64,000 bases of DNA from an uncultured Aquimarina sp. (GCA_947496705.1 CANMDW010000001.1:930001-994000), one strand, 5' to 3'; positions 55,201 through 62,578 are shown, numbered from the stretch's first letter. Numbers and translations: made by a program. The notes: generated by a model from the letters alone, not told the origin.

Positions 55201-56254
55201 AATGCTGAATCCCGAAGCATTGATTCGATTAAGAGAAGTAGGGTCTTGTGAGATTACCATTCCCGAAGTGATGTTTGACCTCGATCATCCCGGGCATTAC
55301 TTTAGAAGAATCAAATCGGTGAGTATTACAGTACCTTGTGTGGTCGGGCCCTATACAAGTGTCAATGCAAAATTGACCTTAATGAAAAACAGCATGCGTA
55401 AAAATACGGTAACTGGCACGTCGTACAGCTATACACCGGATGATTCGGGCTACGACCCGCGTTTTGTGGAAGACCAGATGATTCACCAGCAAATTGCTAC
55501 CAGCAGTGCCCAGAATGATAGTGGATTGTTTGAGTTGAATTTCAGGGATGAGCGATACCTGCCTTTTGAGCGATCCGGCGCCATAAGTACCTGGAAATTG
55601 GAACTGCCTAATGAGTTTCGGCAGTTTGATTACGATACCATTTCTGATGTGATCCTGCATATGAACTATACCGCCAGAGAAGGAGGCGATGTGTTCAGGG
55701 AACAGGTTACACAAAGCGTACAAACAGCATTAAATGGTTTGGCGCAACAACTTTCGGCATCAGGTGAAGGAATTTACAGGATGTTTAGCATGAAACAGGA
55801 GTTTCCCAATGCGTTGCATCGCTTTCTGCATCCAGCTCCGGAAACCCATAATCGTACCGGTTTTCAGATCACCGACAATAACTTCCCCTATTTCTTGCAA
55901 GAAGATAAACGATTGCTTCAGGCAAGTATGATTCTTAAACTGAAGGATGGGATCGCCAATGATCAGGCAGAAGATATGGAATTGGATGTGTTGATTAATG
56001 GAACGGACTTATCCTGCACATTAGCGCCAAGTGACTATGGGAATTTGCAGGCAGGGGATTTAACAACCGACCCTTCAGCTCCTTCAACCCCATTAGAGCT
56101 CAATCCTGTAGGAGAATTTATTGTTGAGGTGTTGGAAGAAAATATTCCCGATTCTGAAGTTGCCATAGATGTTAGTATCGGAGAGGAAACCATAAAAAAG
56201 TTACATCCCGATGCCATTGATGATATTTTGATTTTATACCGATATACGATGTAA
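46232..56254 (+). CDS. Tc toxin TcA subunit, pore-forming translocation component
   Basis: A 3340-aa TcA, the large pentameric receptor-binding and channel part of a Tc toxin. Two N-terminal beta-domains (about 1-105 and 108-200) look alike: KYKIKGLVLNQQT and LYRVSGQVFNAQGEPAEGF, transthyretin/carboxypeptidase-regulatory-like. The region near 690-740 holds the TcA signature RPDLAHLPLTCENTNTVLPY. A PA14-like domain is at about 1455-1590 (FRWSEEDIVPDNVQWEGRIE, LSWMTPSQPQSII). A neuraminidase-like region follows. A long alpha-helical and Gly-rich channel part is near 2740-2950 (GTGVSISIGGSNFGAAMSAS), and the C-terminus (about 3000-3340) is the TcB-binding domain ending NGTDLSCTLAPSDYGN. Full length and intact. 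It starts 138 bp after the TcB-TcC gene, in the order BC then A. Confidence 0.93.
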   Translation: MPSKKYKIKGLVLNQQTKEKLSGVKVVLWDKDVKHSDLLGEAITTAQGKFTIEFNESHFEDHPKDYHPDVFVRIYQDGRLIHTTERSVFQDLPPGEHAFTFEVADEVAPEGLYRVSGQVFNAQGEPAEGFRVDVYDKDMRSEEFLGSGYTDASGYYEVSYQQSQFLRVEKKQADLLARIPGFFQEPFAESEVLFNAPQEATIDLTLNENVQTGLSEFEKYITCITPLIDSVLISELTEEDLKFLQGETEIPADHLTFLQLAHAYHLGFQGIIIPEFYYGIFRQGITTDPNALFEIRFTDLEAAIRKSIEENIIPLSLQGELDGFQDNWGYAMGSVLPNNTDEQPAHLGQILQTSSIDYNAQEQFLTVYRSYEGDEDTFWNTVIDSDPVLQPLRRELEFTIQTSNLIGKHLPLLQELQFKKQNNGIATARELARFSTTEDWLDILTNPESGTNMLPIPAFINGETDEEKRENYARLLSRQVELYFPTAVLATNLQRDAVYEASDMATFFTLNTDFDLETNNVEAYFDSGDAETGDITNIEGLKMELSAFQRLMNVAPVVDRFNHIKLLKQEGYESATTVSAVPKDIFVDKMKDHIDPEAAKVIHDRASFIDDRLTLTFGAINDLTISSVQLEVTGDDTAHAEAALSEYLPDWRALYGSIDFCSCKHCRSVYSPAAYFVDLLQYLHNGAKNDRREIPTDPSTGETPLQVALKRRPDLAHLPLTCENTNTVLPYIDLVNEIMEHYVAHADGLTSFRGHDTGDTETTTLQANPQHTLMEAYSRLAEAVYPLEFPYHQPLEVIKTYLGHLQSSRFELGSTFATDDSETTQRALTAAFFNLSELEYQIITGEDFDETRDGRSLATHFGYDATVSDTVLSERLAHVPVLLERTGIEYKDLVAILKTRIINEHLETITYIENLFKNIEISPAGIYYKLRSIYENSPISNFEEELIQALVEAELDRDEFDTWVEEHFESFQAILTLHEDGDSCNLDNMFIRTVQSLYEEVQGFIPAETLSKLHRLIRLWKRSSFTIEELDLIFAAFNVHDITPAVLEQLATLQRIREEISIPLESLLTLWGPINTYGTKTLYRKLFLNKALSSDNNVFTADVLGRYLRTSLKPMNAHLQTIQGAFGISSEESIAITEAATIDMDHDMDLGMVSIVYRYVILAKALRLEINQLIALIELIGIDPFSSSWDTDIQRFTDIDPEKTRQFIDEVKKIQQSEFPVETLSYIVTGTQDTSNPGVKKETVLAVIKELRSAFIQIDETYPVTDLVDEALLGQQLALVFDEEVVTRILQLIQGTSVFIANVTPDLDIEIPEELQEKVIYNDDPGILQFEGIMSSAEQTLLESIPGIDAAFTAGIQSLYEQPEVFIQNTLSGVFGTEIASGMQTLLNRPSTASPLSAEEKWVYFYEVYLPFLKKRLKAETTHTQLSQILQLDEKQVAVLLAHDTNPWADVVAFSGLTRDAGASTSVDEIVDFRWSEEDIVPDNVQWEGRIEIETNEPLTFVVKVRQPEEHVQLWINEELVVQRRAASDPLSVQGSTEVALEAGKLYAFRLDYQRNAADDGGVHLSWMTPSQPQSIIPTSYLYPKHSFDLFNDRIQIWNRASVWMRGFQLSHLEMDYFQNHSSDFAGFDLFNPQFDAWNSMSSYGNLRQIFDKEIVLLDIFRKATSTDPVSTLSEMLDMIVAACDWDLETLEVWTSHFSTEVNDFRNERIVQHLYTSLQVLDKFGLPLAQVLGGARLNEHFEWYHGMAEGLKPVVRAKYEEDTWLTVAAQLNDQIRESQQQHLIRYLLARPEIKAWGIQDANGLFDYFLIDVQMDACMDTSRIKQAISSVQLFVTRCFLNLESEIQTPDTIDLEYGVSPAYLSKSHWEWMKNYRVWEANRKVFVYPENWIEPELRDDKSPFFKDLESELLQNDITEGTAETAFRNYLYQLNKVAKLDICGMYEDTRNRMTHYFGRTTGTPYTYYYRRYHQEEAHWSAWEPVDLDIQGIEDGDQSGVHLIPVVWKDRLFLFWPIFIKKAEPQDPERTNFYGIAEKPVEEQQPKEYWEVNMAWSEYKDGNWTPKQVSPEFHETGLFADPKRIFFSIEELYGSSKIKISFLDMESFGNNPEKSFIYSSIYNPVELLPSNYELESKSGRINYGTNWYLYLYLDLGLSFSIEKYEEYYNKKKRTLGDNLILRTGSNVKTYLHKGKNFEIIFDPKQGFFPQKDVDIYLSPFIYQDNQRGYLAVPIQFRIPLQEDIGHDAYELPQFDITLDNGLRVSRRSRTGTRMVDATFLKFETMYHPYADQFIETLNQSGIASLMAADTNTTDFPDDMGSVFDRTYSPSLSVWPTFPKENIEFDRKGAYALYNWELFFHAPLYIATQLSKNGKYAEAIQWFHYIFDPTSEEAEDRSSAYPEERFWKFKPFKNKPQDIRDFFNALNANEENSHITQWRNHPFQPHLVARNRPGAYMKNTVMKYLDTLIAWGDQLFRLDTIESINEATQLYIIAAHILGKRPQEVPNRGTIQAETYHSLSERLDAFSNAKVMLENVFPFSGPVPESTSEGSSAVLGTASSLYFCIPSNPKLISYWDTIADRLFKIRHCMNIDGIERQLSLFEPPIDPALLVQATARGLSIGSVLNDMNSPLPYYRFTYVVQKALELCGEVRSLGSALLTAIEKRDAEELARLRANQETIMLEMVKLIREQQLEEAKTAKENLIKTRETVMNRFAYYQELLGVEEIQRPAIGDTISDLEVDVDISLADTDTTGVKLIPKELEDLNRSKRAHILQQSASKIQEMANIMHMIPNISGNVQPFGTGVSISIGGSNFGAAMSASASSLQWLATHHNYLANRASKMGSFIRRDQEWTFQANQAGKELTQLDTQLTAAEIRISIARQELTNHQQQIDHAKEVHAFMKTKYSNQELYQWMKGETFTIYKQCYQLAYEMAKKAEKAYRLELGESNTTFIKYGFWDSTKEGLMAGDKLHLALRQLESSYINNNKREMELTKHISLKMLNPEALIRLREVGSCEITIPEVMFDLDHPGHYFRRIKSVSITVPCVVGPYTSVNAKLTLMKNSMRKNTVTGTSYSYTPDDSGYDPRFVEDQMIHQQIATSSAQNDSGLFELNFRDERYLPFERSGAISTWKLELPNEFRQFDYDTISDVILHMNYTAREGGDVFREQVTQSVQTALNGLAQQLSASGEGIYRMFSMKQEFPNALHRFLHPAPETHNRTGFQITDNNFPYFLQEDKRLLQASMILKLKDGIANDQAEDMELDVLINGTDLSCTLAPSDYGNLQAGDLTTDPSAPSTPLELNPVGEFIVEVLEENIPDSEVAIDVSIGEETIKKLHPDAIDDILILYRYTM

Positions 56255-56379
56255 CCTAAGTTGATGTATCAAATTTATTGGTTTTCCATCTTATGAGGCT
56301 ACCGTGTGTACACAAATGTTTTAAGTTGGGGCATCCCATCCCTGTCTACCAGCCAGCTACGGTGTCCCATATCTTTTTT

Positions 56380-56760
56380 TGGTAAGTAATTCTAAAAGAG
56401 TGTAGCAAAAACTCCTTCCCCTGCAAGGGGAAGGTGGATTCTTCCAAGTGATTGGGAGAAGACGGAAGGGGTGGTTTTATATAGTTTAAATATAAATTAT
56501 AGTCTCCTATAAATTCGTATGCTTAGTTTTCTACCCTTTCCGACCCACGCCTATAGCGTGGTCCACCTTTCCCTGACAAGGGAAAGGAGCTTATAATGCA
56601 ATTGAAAATATTTGTGGGTACACCATAGCTACCAGCCAGCCAGGCCCAACCCTTCCCAAAGGGAAGAGAGCTCATTCCTGTATTAAAAGTCCTTCCCTTT
56701 GGGAAGGATTTAGGAGAGGGCTAACCTTCCTAGTCAGTTAGACAGGGGAGAATTGAAGAA
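56380..56760. repeat. Cluster of palindromic intergenic repeats
   Basis: The ~600-bp gap after TcA holds no gene. It holds several related palindromes: CCCCTGCAAGGGG near 56417, TTTCCCTGACAAGGGAAA near 56566, CTTCCCAAAGGGAAG near 56653, and CCTTCCCTTTGGGAAGG near 56690. These resemble the CTTCCC-type dispersed repeats common between flavobacterial genes. One copy could also act as a TcA terminator. Confidence 0.6.
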
Positions 56761-56805
56761 ATAAACTCAAAATGCACAACGGATTAATATCGATCCTCAA
56801 AAAAA

Positions 56806-56834
56806 GATGTTAACCTTTTTGACAGGAGAACATA
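56806..56834 (+). promoter_or_regulatory. Shared promoter-like motif before lipoprotein gene
   Basis: GATGTTAACCTTTTTG (56806-56821), 7-bp spacer, AACATA. The first block is identical over 16 bp to 38091-38106 before the Tc toxin gene, and AACATA is at the same spacing. It lies 22 bp before the ATG, so it could be the promoter of a short leader. Confidence 0.45.
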
Positions 56835-56855
56835 AACCTGTAAAAGACCAAAATA

Positions 56856-57635
56856 ATGATACGCACATTGATCATCTTACTTATTTCCCATAGTGCTGTT
56901 ATCGGATCCTGTAAACAAAAAAAGATACCGGTACCGGTTACCTTTTGGCTGCCCACCAAAATGGTGCAGTACGATCCCGCATATCCCGATGACAAGGTCA
57001 TTACCACCTTTAGTTACGATACGCAACACCGTATTACCGGGATTACCAAAACCCGATCCAACAATCAAATGGTATTTACAGCACTTATAGACTACAGTGA
57101 AGCCGGATGGATTTCGAGCATCAAAGAAACTTCTACAAACCCGTCAATTCCCGGAGCTACCTTTCAGTTTGAATATACAGATGGTGTGGTTAGCAGTATA
57201 AAAATGACGCGTAACAGTCGTATCACCACGACCCGTGTTACCCATGATAAAGCAAAAAATTCGTATATATTGGAACAGGACCAGACCCGCCAGGTGATAC
57301 ACTTTGATGAAGATAACAACTTAAAAAAGATACAAATGGGCATGATCACCATGCTGGAGATTTACACCCGGGATCAAAAAGGGGTGTTTCAGCATATGGT
57401 CATGCAACCCGCCTTACTTTTGGCACATCATGAGTTGCAGGCTACCAGTTCGCTGGCGATGTTTATGTATCACACTTATGCGGTAAGTGCAGTGGCTTAT
57501 GATGATGAAGAACTCCTGGCCCATAGCTGGCATGACGAATATGGCAATATTGCCAAAGTGATCTTGCATACAGCACCCAAGGAACCGATATGTGAATTGA
57601 TCATCACTTATGAAGACAATGAAATGAAGATATGA
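56856..57635 (+). CDS. Lipoprotein with RHS/YD-like strands, unknown function
   Basis: A 259-aa lipoprotein (LLISHSAVIGSCKQKK, lipobox Cys near residue 19). Its beta-rich body (TTFSYDTQHRITGITKTRSN, DYSEAGWISSIKE, FQFEYTDGVVSSIKM, YDDEELLAHSWHDEYGNIAK) reads like a string of YD/RHS-type two-strand repeats, as seen in many Bacteroidota lipoproteins. No family name is certain. It follows TcA by 600 bp but shares a promoter-like motif with the Tc toxin gene. A role linked to the toxin, for example surface display or immunity, is possible but is only a guess. Confidence 0.55.
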   Translation: MIRTLIILLISHSAVIGSCKQKKIPVPVTFWLPTKMVQYDPAYPDDKVITTFSYDTQHRITGITKTRSNNQMVFTALIDYSEAGWISSIKETSTNPSIPGATFQFEYTDGVVSSIKMTRNSRITTTRVTHDKAKNSYILEQDQTRQVIHFDEDNNLKKIQMGMITMLEIYTRDQKGVFQHMVMQPALLLAHHELQATSSLAMFMYHTYAVSAVAYDDEELLAHSWHDEYGNIAKVILHTAPKEPICELIITYEDNEMKI

Positions 57636-57690
57636 TTTGAAAACTGAGGGGTGAAGTTTGTAAAGATGTGACCTGCCAATACGTAAATAA

Positions 57691-57852
57691 TGAACTCATT
57701 TGAAATTTTTGTATTGAAGCGAAAATTAACTATTTTGTAACCAGTTGAAGACTTTTTTGAGTTGCATAGCAGCGCTACGGAAGGAAAAAAAGACAAAAAA
57801 TGGATGCAAAAGAGTAATTTTTTAGCCAATCGAAAAACTTCAAATGAGTTCA
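57691..57852 (+). repeat. MITE-like element, copy A
   Basis: A 162-bp element with perfect 14-bp terminal inverted repeats TGAACTCATTTGAA / TTCAAATGAGTTCA. The interior is imperfectly palindromic with a central GAGTTGCATAGC...GCTACG hairpin and an AAGCGAAAA / matching arm. A second copy of 161 bp in the same orientation lies at 63232-63392. There is no ORF, so it is non-autonomous or a structured RNA. Confidence 0.75.
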
Positions 57853-57964
57853 ATACACATAAAATCATAGAATTAACAAGATAAATACTTATTTTTAAGA
57901 AACTTATCAAATTATCAAAACATATTGTAAAATCAATTACAATTATAATATAAACCTTCACACA

Positions 57965-58753
57965 ATGAAAACAACCATAAAATGTATCTGGGTACTGTCT
58001 TGTATTACGTTTTTTTCTATACAAACACTTTTTGGGCAAATAAAAACCAATAAAGTACAAACTAAGGCACCTATTCAGAACACCAAAATTCCAAAAGAAA
58101 AACTAACCCTGCATTATGGGAAATTAAAGGCAATTCCTCCTAAAGGAGGCTATATTTTGCGAGAAGAGTTGTTGTATAAAGCCTATCTGCAGGTGCAACG
58201 GGCTTCCTTAAAAAAACAGCAAAAATTACTACTTTCTTCCAATAAGTCAAAAACTACTCAAAATAACAAAATGAGCTATCAACAGGCAGCAAAAGAAATG
58301 GAAACAATTTCTTCTAGTATTGAGGTTATGAATCAACAAGATCTTAAAAACCAAAAGATGAATGAGGGAAATGACTGCGGTGGAGTATTTACTAATGAAA
58401 TATGTGATAAAATGAAAGATATTTACCAAGCCCAAATGCTAATGGAAATAGGTGATTTAGGTGATATACGACCATGTCCGGAGGAAGATGAGCATTGTTT
58501 TCCTATTCCTTTTCAAAGGAATATCCGTCATTTTTTATTGCCCAAAGAGAGCAAGTTTGCTGCTGTTTTTAGAAACCAGCAGGGGAAAGTGATTGCAAAA
58601 ACTGGAAAACCCATTGCTATTCAAGGAGTAAAGGATTATGTATTGTATCCTGTAGACCTGAAAAAAACTACCGGAAACCTTATGTTAAGTATTCAAAGAT
58701 CAGGGTTTAAAGGAAAACCTGAACAATTGGAAATACCAATACAGGTTCAATAA
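57965..58753 (+). CDS. Secreted protein of unknown function
   Basis: A 262-aa exported protein (signal IWVLSCITFFSIQTLFGQ). A Lys/Gln-rich N-terminal half has helical stretches, and four cysteines lie in NDCGG, NEICDKM, RPCPEEDEHCF. The C-terminal ~80 residues look like a beta domain (FAAVFRNQQGKVIAKTGKPI, KTTGNLMLSIQRSGF). No family is recognised. It is followed by a small, probably frameshifted gene and then by the CHAT gene. It lies just inside MITE-like copy A. Nothing indicates its task. Confidence 0.55.
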   Translation: MKTTIKCIWVLSCITFFSIQTLFGQIKTNKVQTKAPIQNTKIPKEKLTLHYGKLKAIPPKGGYILREELLYKAYLQVQRASLKKQQKLLLSSNKSKTTQNNKMSYQQAAKEMETISSSIEVMNQQDLKNQKMNEGNDCGGVFTNEICDKMKDIYQAQMLMEIGDLGDIRPCPEEDEHCFPIPFQRNIRHFLLPKESKFAAVFRNQQGKVIAKTGKPIAIQGVKDYVLYPVDLKKTTGNLMLSIQRSGFKGKPEQLEIPIQVQ

Positions 58754-58770
58754 TATTCCCGGGTAATGGA

Positions 58771-59041
58771 ATGATCTATATAAATCAAGTTTCTTTGGCC
58801 TATACTTCAGCTTTTTCAAAAGAAATGCATACTGAAAAAGTGATTGCCAAAGAAGCTCTTAAAAATGTGCAATCTAAAGAACCAAACCCCGACAACTCAG
58901 AAGAAAATATTTACCTTATTCGAGAAAATTCTAAACTATTTTTTTGATATACAAAATGAAAGACAAGAGCAAAAAGAGGTAGAAGACTTTGTGCCTACCG
59001 AAAGAGATTGTCCCGATGAAAGATCCGCCAGACATTGCTAG
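58771..59041 (+). pseudogene. Small gene broken by one-base shift in a T-run
   Basis: Frame one starts at ATG 58771 and reads 58 codons to a TGA at 58945-58947. The stop lies in a T7 run (58939-58945). If one T is removed, the frame goes on without a stop to 59041, giving ~89 residues that end DFVPTERDCPDERSARHC. An ORF in the second frame alone has only a weak TTG start (58844). A T6-to-T7 change is the simplest explanation: a real frameshift, a phase-variable tract, or an assembly error. The product is unrecognised. Confidence 0.4.
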
Positions 59042-59067
59042 CAATCTTTTTTATAATTAATTATATT

Positions 59068-59102
59068 AGCCTTACATATAATTTTAGTAGTAAGGCTTTT
59101 TT
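59068..59102 (+). terminator. Terminator-like hairpin abutting the CHAT start codon
   Basis: AGCCTTAC (59068-59075) and GTAAGGCT (59090-59097) form an 8-bp stem with a 14-nt loop, followed by a T6 run (59097-59102) and at once by the ATG at 59103. It may end the upstream transcript, or attenuate the CHAT gene. Confidence 0.7.
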
Positions 59103-61853
59103 ATGAAATTCACTCTCTTAAGCATTTTTATGGTATTTTCTCTAGCTGTTTCAGGACAGGAATTAGATACGATTCAGATAAAAAAAGCGAAAGATTTATA
59201 TAGTAAAGGAGAGAAATATATATTTAAAAATAAAGATTCCGCTTACTACTTTTTTAATAAATCCTATCAAATTTTTAAGCGACAACAAGATTGGCTAAAT
59301 AGTATATATGCCTTAAAAGGGGTTAGTTTAACCAGTAGTTATCATTATGATCTGAAAAAATATAAATATACCCTTGAATCAATTGATTCAATAATGAAGA
59401 AAAGGAATGAATATTTAGATACAATAGCAGTGGTTAATTCGATCAAAAATCATAATCTAGTTGAAAAAGCAAATTATTTCATTAAGATAAAAAAATATAA
59501 AGAATCCCGGTTATATAGTACAAAATTATGGGAGCGAATAGAAGATTTGCCAGATAATTTAAGAACTAAAGGCAATTATAAGCGTTTGTGTATGGCTCTG
59601 GAATTTGGAGCAGACTCCTATAAACATGAAGGTGAATATATCAAGGCAGAAGAATTATATAAAAAAAGCCTTCGAATTATTTTAGCCCATTTAGATAAAG
59701 ATTTTGCCTTACCTACCTATCGGTTGTTGGGGGATTTATATCGAAAACAAGGAAAATATGCACAATCAAATGTATATTTAAGTAAAGGACTGGATTACGA
59801 AATTAAAAAAGGAACTTCTTCCAAAAATAAAATTGTCAAATCCTGCTTTGCCATTGCCGAGAATCATATACATATGAAATCCCCAGACAGCACTCGTTAC
59901 TATTTGAATATTGCATATCAACAATTATTGGAAAACGACCCTCTGGAATACCAGTATCATCAAATTTTGGGAAAATCCTATCTCTCAGAAGGCAAAATTG
60001 AAAAAGCTTTAGCGGCAATAAATACTTCAATCGACTTATCTACAGCAAAAGATCCCGAATATAAACAGGTGCAGATAGCTAGGTTATACAAGTTAAAAGC
60101 CCGTGTTTTGCATCAGAATCTGCAATACCAGGAGGCTTTACAAAATCTTCAGCTGGCCTTAAAACAACTATCCCGAGACTTTAACCCCAAAGAGGTAAAA
60201 GAGAATCCGGATCCTGAAAGTGTACCCTATACATTGGAATACCTTAAGGTTTTAAAAGAAAAAGCCCATACACTTGCAACATCCAAAGATTTTTTGGCGG
60301 TTCTGGAAACCTGTACAACGGCTATAACCGTGATGGATAGGATAACTCCTACTTTTCAGAATGAAGAAGATAAGCAATTTTTGATCGAACATTTTTATCC
60401 GATTTTTGAAACGGGAATTGCTTCGGCATTTCAACTATATCAGCAAACAAAGGATATCGAGTATATTGATACGGCGTTTTTCCTTTCCGAAAAAAGTAAA
60501 AGCGCTATTTTACTGGAAGCATTACTCAATGCAAAAGCGTACAAATTTGCAAATATTCCGCAAGCACTATTAGAGAAAGAACAACAACTTAGAGCGTCTA
60601 TCACATATCTACAGAAAAAAGTTACTAAAAAAGGAGGAAAACAATGGGAAGAACCTTTATTTGCAGCCAAAGAAAAATATGAAGACTTTATTCGAGAACT
60701 TGAGCAACAGTATCCGAGGTATCATGATTTGAAATACAATCAGAAGGTGGTATCCCTTGCAGATTTTCAGAATCGGCTGAATAGAAATACAATGGCGGTA
60801 TCTTATTTTTATGGTAAGGAACAGCTATATGTCATTACCATTAGCCGGAATACCAAAACTTTTTCGGCGGTCATTAAAACCGAGGCGCTGAACGATCAAT
60901 TAAAAGAATTCCGAAAGGCAATTACCGATCCTGGTACTGATATATCTGAGCTGCAATTCAGTGCCAATACCCTATACCAAAAGTTGATCCCTGCAGATCT
61001 ACAAAATACCTCTTTGATCATAATTCCCGATGGAATACTGAATTATATTCCGTTTGAAAGCTTCTACGATGGTACAAAATATCTTGTTGAAAAAGCAATG
61101 GTAAGCTATGTCAATTCAGCTACTTTATTAACGCAGTTACAGCAGAAAGAACCCATAAATACAGAAGTATTGGCTTTTGCACCCCGTTTTTCAGAAAAAT
61201 ATCCTGAACTGACACATTCAAAAAAAGAAGTATCGCAAATACTTTCGTGTTATAGCGGGACTTCCTTTAAAGGTGCAGAGGCCACTTTAGAGCATTTTCT
61301 ACAACAGAGTCCTTCTTATGGCATCATACATCTGGCCACCCATGCATTGATTGAAGATCATAATCCAGGAGATACACACCTTATTTTTGCATCAAAAACT
61401 AGTGACACTCCCTTGTATCTTGGAGATATTTATAATCTGAATGTGGATGCTGCTCTGATTTCTTTAAGTGCATGTAAGACAGGTGTCGGCAACTTAACAA
61501 GAGGGGAGGGTATGATCAGTTTGGCACGTGCATTTTTTTATGCCGGAGCTGCCAGTATTGCCAGTACACAATGGCAGGTGAATGATCGTTCTACTTCTGA
61601 GATTATGCAGGCTTTTTATGAGTACCTGTCCAAAGGCAAGGAAAAGGACGAAGCGTTACGACTGGCCAAAGTAGATTTTTTAGAAAAAAATGATGATAAC
61701 GGTTTTAGGCATCCTTATTTTTGGGCGGGAATAGCTATTACAGGAGATACCATTGCGATACCAACTTCTACTACCAACTGGCTATGGGTTTTTGTTGCAG
61801 GAATTATACTCTTGGCTGGCATATGGTGGATAAGAAAAAAGAAAAGGAGCTAA
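59103..61853 (+). CDS. Exported TPR-CHAT caspase-like protease, second copy
   Basis: A 916-aa paralogue of the protein at 30509-33355. An N-terminal signal (LLSIFMVFSLAVSGQ) is followed by TPR-like repeats (about 25-400; for example YIKAEELYKKSLRIILAHLD, YQEALQNLQLALKQL), a linker, a CHAT domain (about 560-870) with H747 in IIHLATHALIED and C791 in LSACKTG, and a C-terminal membrane helix (WLWVFVAGIILLAGIWW) with a basic tail. The histidine-cysteine pair is intact. The ATG at 59103 follows a hairpin and U-tract with little room for a ribosome-binding site, so a start at M10 (59130) is possible. It is convergent with the TPR membrane/sigma pair; the stop codons overlap. Confidence 0.88.
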   Translation: MKFTLLSIFMVFSLAVSGQELDTIQIKKAKDLYSKGEKYIFKNKDSAYYFFNKSYQIFKRQQDWLNSIYALKGVSLTSSYHYDLKKYKYTLESIDSIMKKRNEYLDTIAVVNSIKNHNLVEKANYFIKIKKYKESRLYSTKLWERIEDLPDNLRTKGNYKRLCMALEFGADSYKHEGEYIKAEELYKKSLRIILAHLDKDFALPTYRLLGDLYRKQGKYAQSNVYLSKGLDYEIKKGTSSKNKIVKSCFAIAENHIHMKSPDSTRYYLNIAYQQLLENDPLEYQYHQILGKSYLSEGKIEKALAAINTSIDLSTAKDPEYKQVQIARLYKLKARVLHQNLQYQEALQNLQLALKQLSRDFNPKEVKENPDPESVPYTLEYLKVLKEKAHTLATSKDFLAVLETCTTAITVMDRITPTFQNEEDKQFLIEHFYPIFETGIASAFQLYQQTKDIEYIDTAFFLSEKSKSAILLEALLNAKAYKFANIPQALLEKEQQLRASITYLQKKVTKKGGKQWEEPLFAAKEKYEDFIRELEQQYPRYHDLKYNQKVVSLADFQNRLNRNTMAVSYFYGKEQLYVITISRNTKTFSAVIKTEALNDQLKEFRKAITDPGTDISELQFSANTLYQKLIPADLQNTSLIIIPDGILNYIPFESFYDGTKYLVEKAMVSYVNSATLLTQLQQKEPINTEVLAFAPRFSEKYPELTHSKKEVSQILSCYSGTSFKGAEATLEHFLQQSPSYGIIHLATHALIEDHNPGDTHLIFASKTSDTPLYLGDIYNLNVDAALISLSACKTGVGNLTRGEGMISLARAFFYAGAASIASTQWQVNDRSTSEIMQAFYEYLSKGKEKDEALRLAKVDFLEKNDDNGFRHPYFWAGIAITGDTIAIPTSTTNWLWVFVAGIILLAGIWWIRKKKRS

Positions 61854-62578
61854 TCCAGTTTTTGAAGTAAAGCTAGAGCTTCCGTTTGTTTATAGCTTTT
61901 GTTTTGCATAATTTCTTCAAGTGATTTGGTAGCTTCGGCAATACGATCGATTTTGATATAAGCCAACGCCAAAAACCATCGCGATTCTTCAGCAAAAACG
62001 TTGTTTTCGGCAATGACCCTGTTAAAAGTAGCGATCGCATTTTCAATTTGCCCATCCTTCAAATACGATTGCCCTAAATAAAAGTCAATATATTCGGCAT
62101 GCGCTTTTTCTTTGAGCTCCGTAAACAATTGTATAGCCTTTTCATCCTCATCGGCTTCATAGGCCTCAAATGCCAATAGCTCCGGAGTTATAGGTTGGTC
62201 AGCACTTCTTACAATAGGATATACTGTATTAGGGTATTTTTCATAATACGAAGCATATAGTTGATCGGGGCTATGCTCCCAGGTACTATACAAATACACA
62301 CTCAGTGAGACAATAACCGCAACAGAGGCTGCAATAGCCCACGGTTTCCACGAAATGGTACCACCTTTTGTAAGAGATTGCGGCTCCTGGTCAATGGCAG
62401 TTAACTTTTTTTTTAACACTGCTCTTTTTTTGGCTTTGATGACCCGTTGCACACTTTTTTCAAATTCAAATTGTGCTTTGAATTCGGGGTCCTTTTCAAG
62501 GAGCGTATCAAACATGGTGTGTTCCTCAGCAGTGAGTTCCTCCAAAAAGTATTTATATAGCAATTCTTCCTTCTTCAT
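61850..62578 (-). CDS. Single-pass membrane protein with periplasmic TPR, second copy
   Basis: A 242-aa paralogue of the protein at 35477-36163. The cytoplasmic N-terminus (KYFLEELTAEEHTMFDTLL) is rich in Glu and Lys and resembles anti-sigma N-termini. One membrane helix (AIAASVAVIVSLSVYLYS, about 84-101) follows, then TPR-like repeats (EDEKAIQLFTELKEKAHAEY, KDGQIENAIATFNRVIAENN). It overlaps the upstream sigma gene by 4 bp and the convergent CHAT gene by 4 bp at the stops. No zinc site is seen. An anti-sigma role is inferred from build and coupling. Confidence 0.7.
   Translation of the reverse strand: MKKEELLYKYFLEELTAEEHTMFDTLLEKDPEFKAQFEFEKSVQRVIKAKKRAVLKKKLTAIDQEPQSLTKGGTISWKPWAIAASVAVIVSLSVYLYSTWEHSPDQLYASYYEKYPNTVYPIVRSADQPITPELLAFEAYEADEDEKAIQLFTELKEKAHAEYIDFYLGQSYLKDGQIENAIATFNRVIAENNVFAEESRWFLALAYIKIDRIAEATKSLEEIMQNKSYKQTEALALLQKLD

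Noticed and set aside
46232..56254. Several 60-140 codon ORFs on the minus strand within the Tc toxin genes
   Set aside because: Expected shadows of long, GC-richer coding sequence; none has motifs, starts or spacing of genes.
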